Shown: in pieces, positions 33,113 to 35,804 of the stretch | Position numbering within the stretch: position 1 is the first letter of the stretch | Layout of the letters: every line of letters starts with the position of its first letter | Assembly: GCA_035649235.1 (NCBI GenBank) | Contig: DASRJX010000133.1 | Span: 1 to 35,804, forward strand | Direction: 5' to 3' | Length of the DNA stretch: 35,804 nt | Source: DASRJX01 sp035649235 | GTDB taxonomy: Bacteria > Acidobacteriota > Polarisedimenticolia > Gp22-AA2 | Made by a program: the position numbers and the translations under genes | The notes under the pieces: model-generated | The model's input: only the letters and a program-made list of their open reading frames with translations | Told to the model about the DNA's origin: nothing | Database searches by the model: none

Positions 33113-33122
33113 GGCGGCGTCC

Positions 33123-34379
33123 TCAGGACTCGTCGTCGACCTGGCGCGGCCGGGTCGGGTTCTCGAGGGCCAGCTCAAGCCCCTCCTTGATCCCGTCGAG
33201 GATCTGGGCGCGCTCCAGGCTGACGAGCCCCACCTTCACGGGACGCTCCTCGAAATAGCGCTGCCAGACCTCCGAGACGTCGTACTTGTCGGACTTGGTC
33301 TTGCGGGGCGCCTTCTCGCCGGCCTTGGGCTCGTCGAAGGCGCTCTTGAGGGTGTAGACGACCTCCTTGCCTTCCTTCTTGAAGATGGCCTCCACGGGAA
33401 CCGACAGCGCCTTGTCGACGCGCTCGCCGCGGACCTCGATGTTCGCGGTCATGCCGGCGCGGAAGTCGGGCACCTGCTCCTTGAGCGTGATCTCCGTGTC
33501 GAAGACCTTGATCTTCTCCTTCAAGTGCGCCGCGGGTGAGATGTGGCTGACCGCGCCCTCGAACTTCCTGTAGGGGAAGGCGTCGACGGTGATGACGACC
33601 GGCGCGCCCATCCGGACCCGTCCGATGTCCACCTCGTTGACCGAGGCCTTGATCAGCATGGCGCCGAGGTCGGCGACCGTGTAGAGCACCGTCCCTTCGT
33701 TGAAGGACGACAGGCCCGACGTGACCGTCTGGCCGATCTCGACGTTCTTGCGGATGACGAAGCCGTCCATCGGGGAGACGACGTTGATCCGCTGCGTGGT
33801 CGAGATCGGCTGGTCGAGTGGCACGCCGCTCTCGACCACGATCCGCATCCGGGTGCGGGCGGCCTCGAGATCTTCGCTCGTGGTGTCGAGCTTGAGCTTG
33901 AAGTCCTTCAGCAGCTGGTCGGAGAGGAACCCCTCCTCGTGGAGCTTCTGGTTGACCTCGTAGTCGCGACCCGCGTCCTTGGCCCTGAGGTCGGCCATGT
34001 TGAGCTCGGAGCGCACCTGCGACAGCGTCTGCGCCTGGTTGACGTCCGGCTCGACGCGCCCCAGGACCTGGCCCCTCCGGACGCGATCCCCCTCCCGTAC
34101 CAGCAGGTCGGTGACCTTGCCGGAGAGGGTCGATTTGACGTCCACCTTGACCAGGGGCTCGATGGTGCCGACCTCGTTCACGGCCACCTGGACGTCGGCG
34201 ATCTCGGACTTGCCGAGTCGGATGTCGATGTCCTCGCCGGCGATGCCGCGACTGGTGCGGGCGTCGCCGCGGCGGATGAAGAAGGCGGCGACGACCACCG
34301 CCACCAGCAACAGGGGCAGGCCGACCCAGAGGAGCTTGCGGCGGCGGCGACGCGGACCCGGAACGGACGACTTGTTCAT
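33123..34379 (-). CDS. Periplasmic adaptor protein (MacA/HlyD/RND membrane-fusion family)
   Basis: 418 aa. A cytoplasmic basic start and one membrane helix (KLLWVGLPLLLVAVVVAAFFI, about 15-35) are followed by the lipoyl/barrel-sandwich half (VKSTLSGKVTDLLVREGDRVRRGQVLGRVE), an alpha-helical hairpin (about 115-180) and the second half-lipoyl motif (SPMDGFVIRKNVEIGQTV). The beta-barrel and membrane-proximal domains come next (VITVDAFPYRKFEGAV). Such adaptors join inner-membrane MacB to a TolC-type outer-membrane channel. No TolC gene is in the window. GGGAGAG lies 7 nt before the ATG. It is the first gene of the operon. Confidence 0.93.
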   Translation of the reverse strand: MNKSSVPGPRRRRRKLLWVGLPLLLVAVVVAAFFIRRGDARTSRGIAGEDIDIRLGKSEIADVQVAVNEVGTIEPLVKVDVKSTLSGKVTDLLVREGDRVRRGQVLGRVEPDVNQAQTLSQVRSELNMADLRAKDAGRDYEVNQKLHEEGFLSDQLLKDFKLKLDTTSEDLEAARTRMRIVVESGVPLDQPISTTQRINVVSPMDGFVIRKNVEIGQTVTSGLSSFNEGTVLYTVADLGAMLIKASVNEVDIGRVRMGAPVVITVDAFPYRKFEGAVSHISPAAHLKEKIKVFDTEITLKEQVPDFRAGMTANIEVRGERVDKALSVPVEAIFKKEGKEVVYTLKSAFDEPKAGEKAPRKTKSDKYDVSEVWQRYFEERPVKVGLVSLERAQILDGIKEGLELALENPTRPRQVDDES

Positions 34380-34633
34380 GTTTGGCTCTCCCAAGGCAGC
34401 CCGGCGGGGCAGCTCTCTCGCGGTGACCTCAAGTATACCCCGCGAGGGGGCTCCTGCGGCTCGCTTCAGCGGTACGATACGTTCCCTCCCTTGGCCGAGT
34501 TCCAGGATTCGACGCGTTCCCTCGCGCCCGTTTGACGCGACCTCCGGACTTCCCTTAGGATCGCCCCGGCGACCGCGTCGGAGAGCCGCTTCGCCCACGA
34601 GGTCTCCGCGCCCCCCGGAGCACCGGGGGGACC
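34380..34633. other. 254-nt divergent spacer between the adaptor operon and comM
   Basis: For the adaptor operon (minus strand) TATACT at 34432-34437 could be a -10, but no good -35 lies upstream of it. For comM (plus strand) I see no clear hexamers; a GGGGGGACC stretch directly before the ATG is its ribosome site. There is no recognisable gene in this stretch. Confidence 0.4.
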
Positions 34634-35804
34634 ATGCTGGCCCGCGTCCGGAGCCTCACCCTCCTCGGCATCGAAGCGATCCCGCTGACCGTCGAGTGCG
34701 ACATCGCCAGGGGCCTGCCGGGCATCCACACGGTGGGTCTTCCGGACGCCGCCGTGCGCGAGAGCGCGGACCGCGTGCGGGTCGCGTTGCGCAACTCGGG
34801 CTTCGAGATGCCGCCGCGACGGATCACGATCAGCCTGGCGCCCGCCGACCTCAGGAAGGAAGGGGCGGCCCTCGATCTGCCGATTGCCCTGGGCATCCTG
34901 ATCGCGGCCGGACACGCTCCGGCGACGCGCCTCCCGGGCCTTCTGGTGGCCGGCGAGGTCGGCCTGGACGGATCGCTCCAGCCCGTCCGCGGGATCCTCC
35001 CGGCGGCGCTGCTCGCGAGGCGAATCGGACTCAAGGAGATCCTGGTCCCCGCCTGCTGCGCCCGCGAGGCTCAAGCGGCGGCCGGCCTGGCCGTCTTCGG
35101 CGCCGGGAGCGTGAGGGAGGCGATCGACGTGGTCCGCGGCGAGCGGCCGCCAATCCCACCGCAGTCGCCGGACCCCGGGACAGAGGGGCCGACTCCGGGA
35201 GCGGACCTGTCGGAGGTGTCCGGCCAGACGCTCGCACGGCGCGCTTTGGAGGTGGCGGCCGCCGGCGCGCACCACATCGTGATGGTCGGCCCCCCTGGCT
35301 GCGGCAAGACGATGCTGGCCCGTCGGCTCCCGGGCATCCTTCCACCTCTGGAGGCGGAGGAGGCCATCGAGGTCACCTGTATCTACAGCGCGGCCGGTCT
35401 GGGGCGGGACGGCGGGTTGATCCGCCGCCGGCCCTTCCGCGCGCCGCACCACTCGATCAGCGGCGTCGGTCTTGTCGGAGGGGGACGGGGGCCGCGGCCG
35501 GGAGAGATCACCCTGGCCCATCACGGCGTCCTCTTCCTCGACGAGCTGCCCGAGTTCGGCCGCGCCACCCTCGACGTCCTTCGCCAGCCGCTCGAGGAGG
35601 GGGCCGTCTACATCACGCGCGAGAACCGCACCCTCAGGATGCCCGCCCGCGTGACGCTCGTGGCGGCGATGAATCCCTGCCCGTGCGGTCAGCTCGGGCG
35701 GGAGGACCGCCCCTGCCGATGCACGCCGGCCCAGGTGTCGCAGTACCGCTCCCGCGTCTCGGGCCCGCTTCTGGACCGCTTCGACCTCCAGGTCGAGATG
35801 CAGG
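34634..35804 (+). CDS. comM: YifB/ComM family Mg-chelatase-like AAA+ ATPase (3' end outside window)
   Basis: The frame is open from ATG 34634 to the window end (390 codons). The N-terminal LonC-like/ChlI domain (about 1-175) has VEVDIARGLPG-type VECDIARGLPGIHTVGLPDAAVRES and LRKEGAALDLPIALGIL. A short Pro-rich linker follows, then the AAA+ core: Walker A VGPPGCGKT (near residue 220), RAPHHSIS, Walker B LFLDELPEF and MNPCPCG with the start of the Cys motif. In naturally competent bacteria ComM is a branch-migration helicase aiding recombination; in others its role is unclear. The start ATG follows GGGGGGACC. Confidence 0.95.
   Translation, partial: MLARVRSLTLLGIEAIPLTVECDIARGLPGIHTVGLPDAAVRESADRVRVALRNSGFEMPPRRITISLAPADLRKEGAALDLPIALGILIAAGHAPATRLPGLLVAGEVGLDGSLQPVRGILPAALLARRIGLKEILVPACCAREAQAAAGLAVFGAGSVREAIDVVRGERPPIPPQSPDPGTEGPTPGADLSEVSGQTLARRALEVAAAGAHHIVMVGPPGCGKTMLARRLPGILPPLEAEEAIEVTCIYSAAGLGRDGGLIRRRPFRAPHHSISGVGLVGGGRGPRPGEITLAHHGVLFLDELPEFGRATLDVLRQPLEEGAVYITRENRTLRMPARVTLVAAMNPCPCGQLGREDRPCRCTPAQVSQYRSRVSGPLLDRFDLQVEMQ

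Overview
This is a GC-rich bacterial chromosome segment from a diderm (LPS-making) organism. It carries lipid A, Kdo and heptose genes, an outer-membrane beta-barrel, a LysM/MltD lipoprotein and a RND-type adaptor. The abundance of HD-GYP proteins, a TPR lipoprotein next to an FG-GAP/ASPIC-UnbV protein, and MacB-like permeases is the style of Acidobacteriota or a neighbouring phylum. That placement is an inference from gene content, not a computed phylogeny. I see no insertion sequences, prophage, CRISPR array or integron, so this looks like a core chromosomal region rather than an accessory island.

Layout. 1-5301 (+): the end of the spc operon and the alpha operon, as secY (3' end), adk, map, infA, rpmJ, rpsM, rpsK, rpsD, rpoA, rplQ. 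5308-10852 (-): a tightly overlapping LPS inner-core/lipid A operon, transcribed waaA-lpxK-lpxL-type acyltransferase-gmhB-hldE1 (rfaE kinase)-hldE2 (nucleotidyltransferase); every junction is a 4-nt start/stop overlap. 10942-18206 (+): signalling and regulation, with a degenerate-receiver HD-GYP protein, a small ribbon-helix-helix (RHH) protein overlapping nadA, a membrane HD-GYP sensor, a SerB-like HAD phosphatase, a LexA-like repressor lacking the catalytic lysine, an outer-membrane beta-barrel protein and a zinc-ribbon rhomboid protease. 18209-19804 (+): a polytopic membrane protein. 19886-19961 (-): tRNA-Phe(GAA). 20074-21294 (-): recA. 21675-26719 (+): MltD/LysM lipoprotein, TPR lipoprotein and FG-GAP/ASPIC protein. 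26698-29815 (-): a polar amino-acid ABC importer (binding protein fused to permease, then ATPase) followed by a NagD/HDHD2-type HAD phosphatase. 29893-34379 (-): a MacAB-like system of adaptor, ATPase and two tandem permeases. 34634-35804 (+): comM/yifB, open at the window end.

How the genes work together. The minus-strand LPS operon supplies ADP-heptose synthesis, lipid A 4'-phosphorylation, acylation and Kdo transfer as one translationally coupled set. The two HD-GYP proteins suggest cyclic-di-GMP turnover is wired into this region, the second in one operon with the HAD phosphatase and the LexA-like protein. The RHH protein has its own sigma70-like promoter overlapped by a near-perfect palindrome and is translationally coupled to nadA, which suggests local control of NAD synthesis.

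The most unusual items are the apparently non-cleavable LexA-like repressor, the RHH-nadA pair with its palindromic operator, and the HD-GYP protein whose receiver lacks the phospho-acceptor Asp and the conserved Lys. I found no clearly new multi-gene defence or mobile system.
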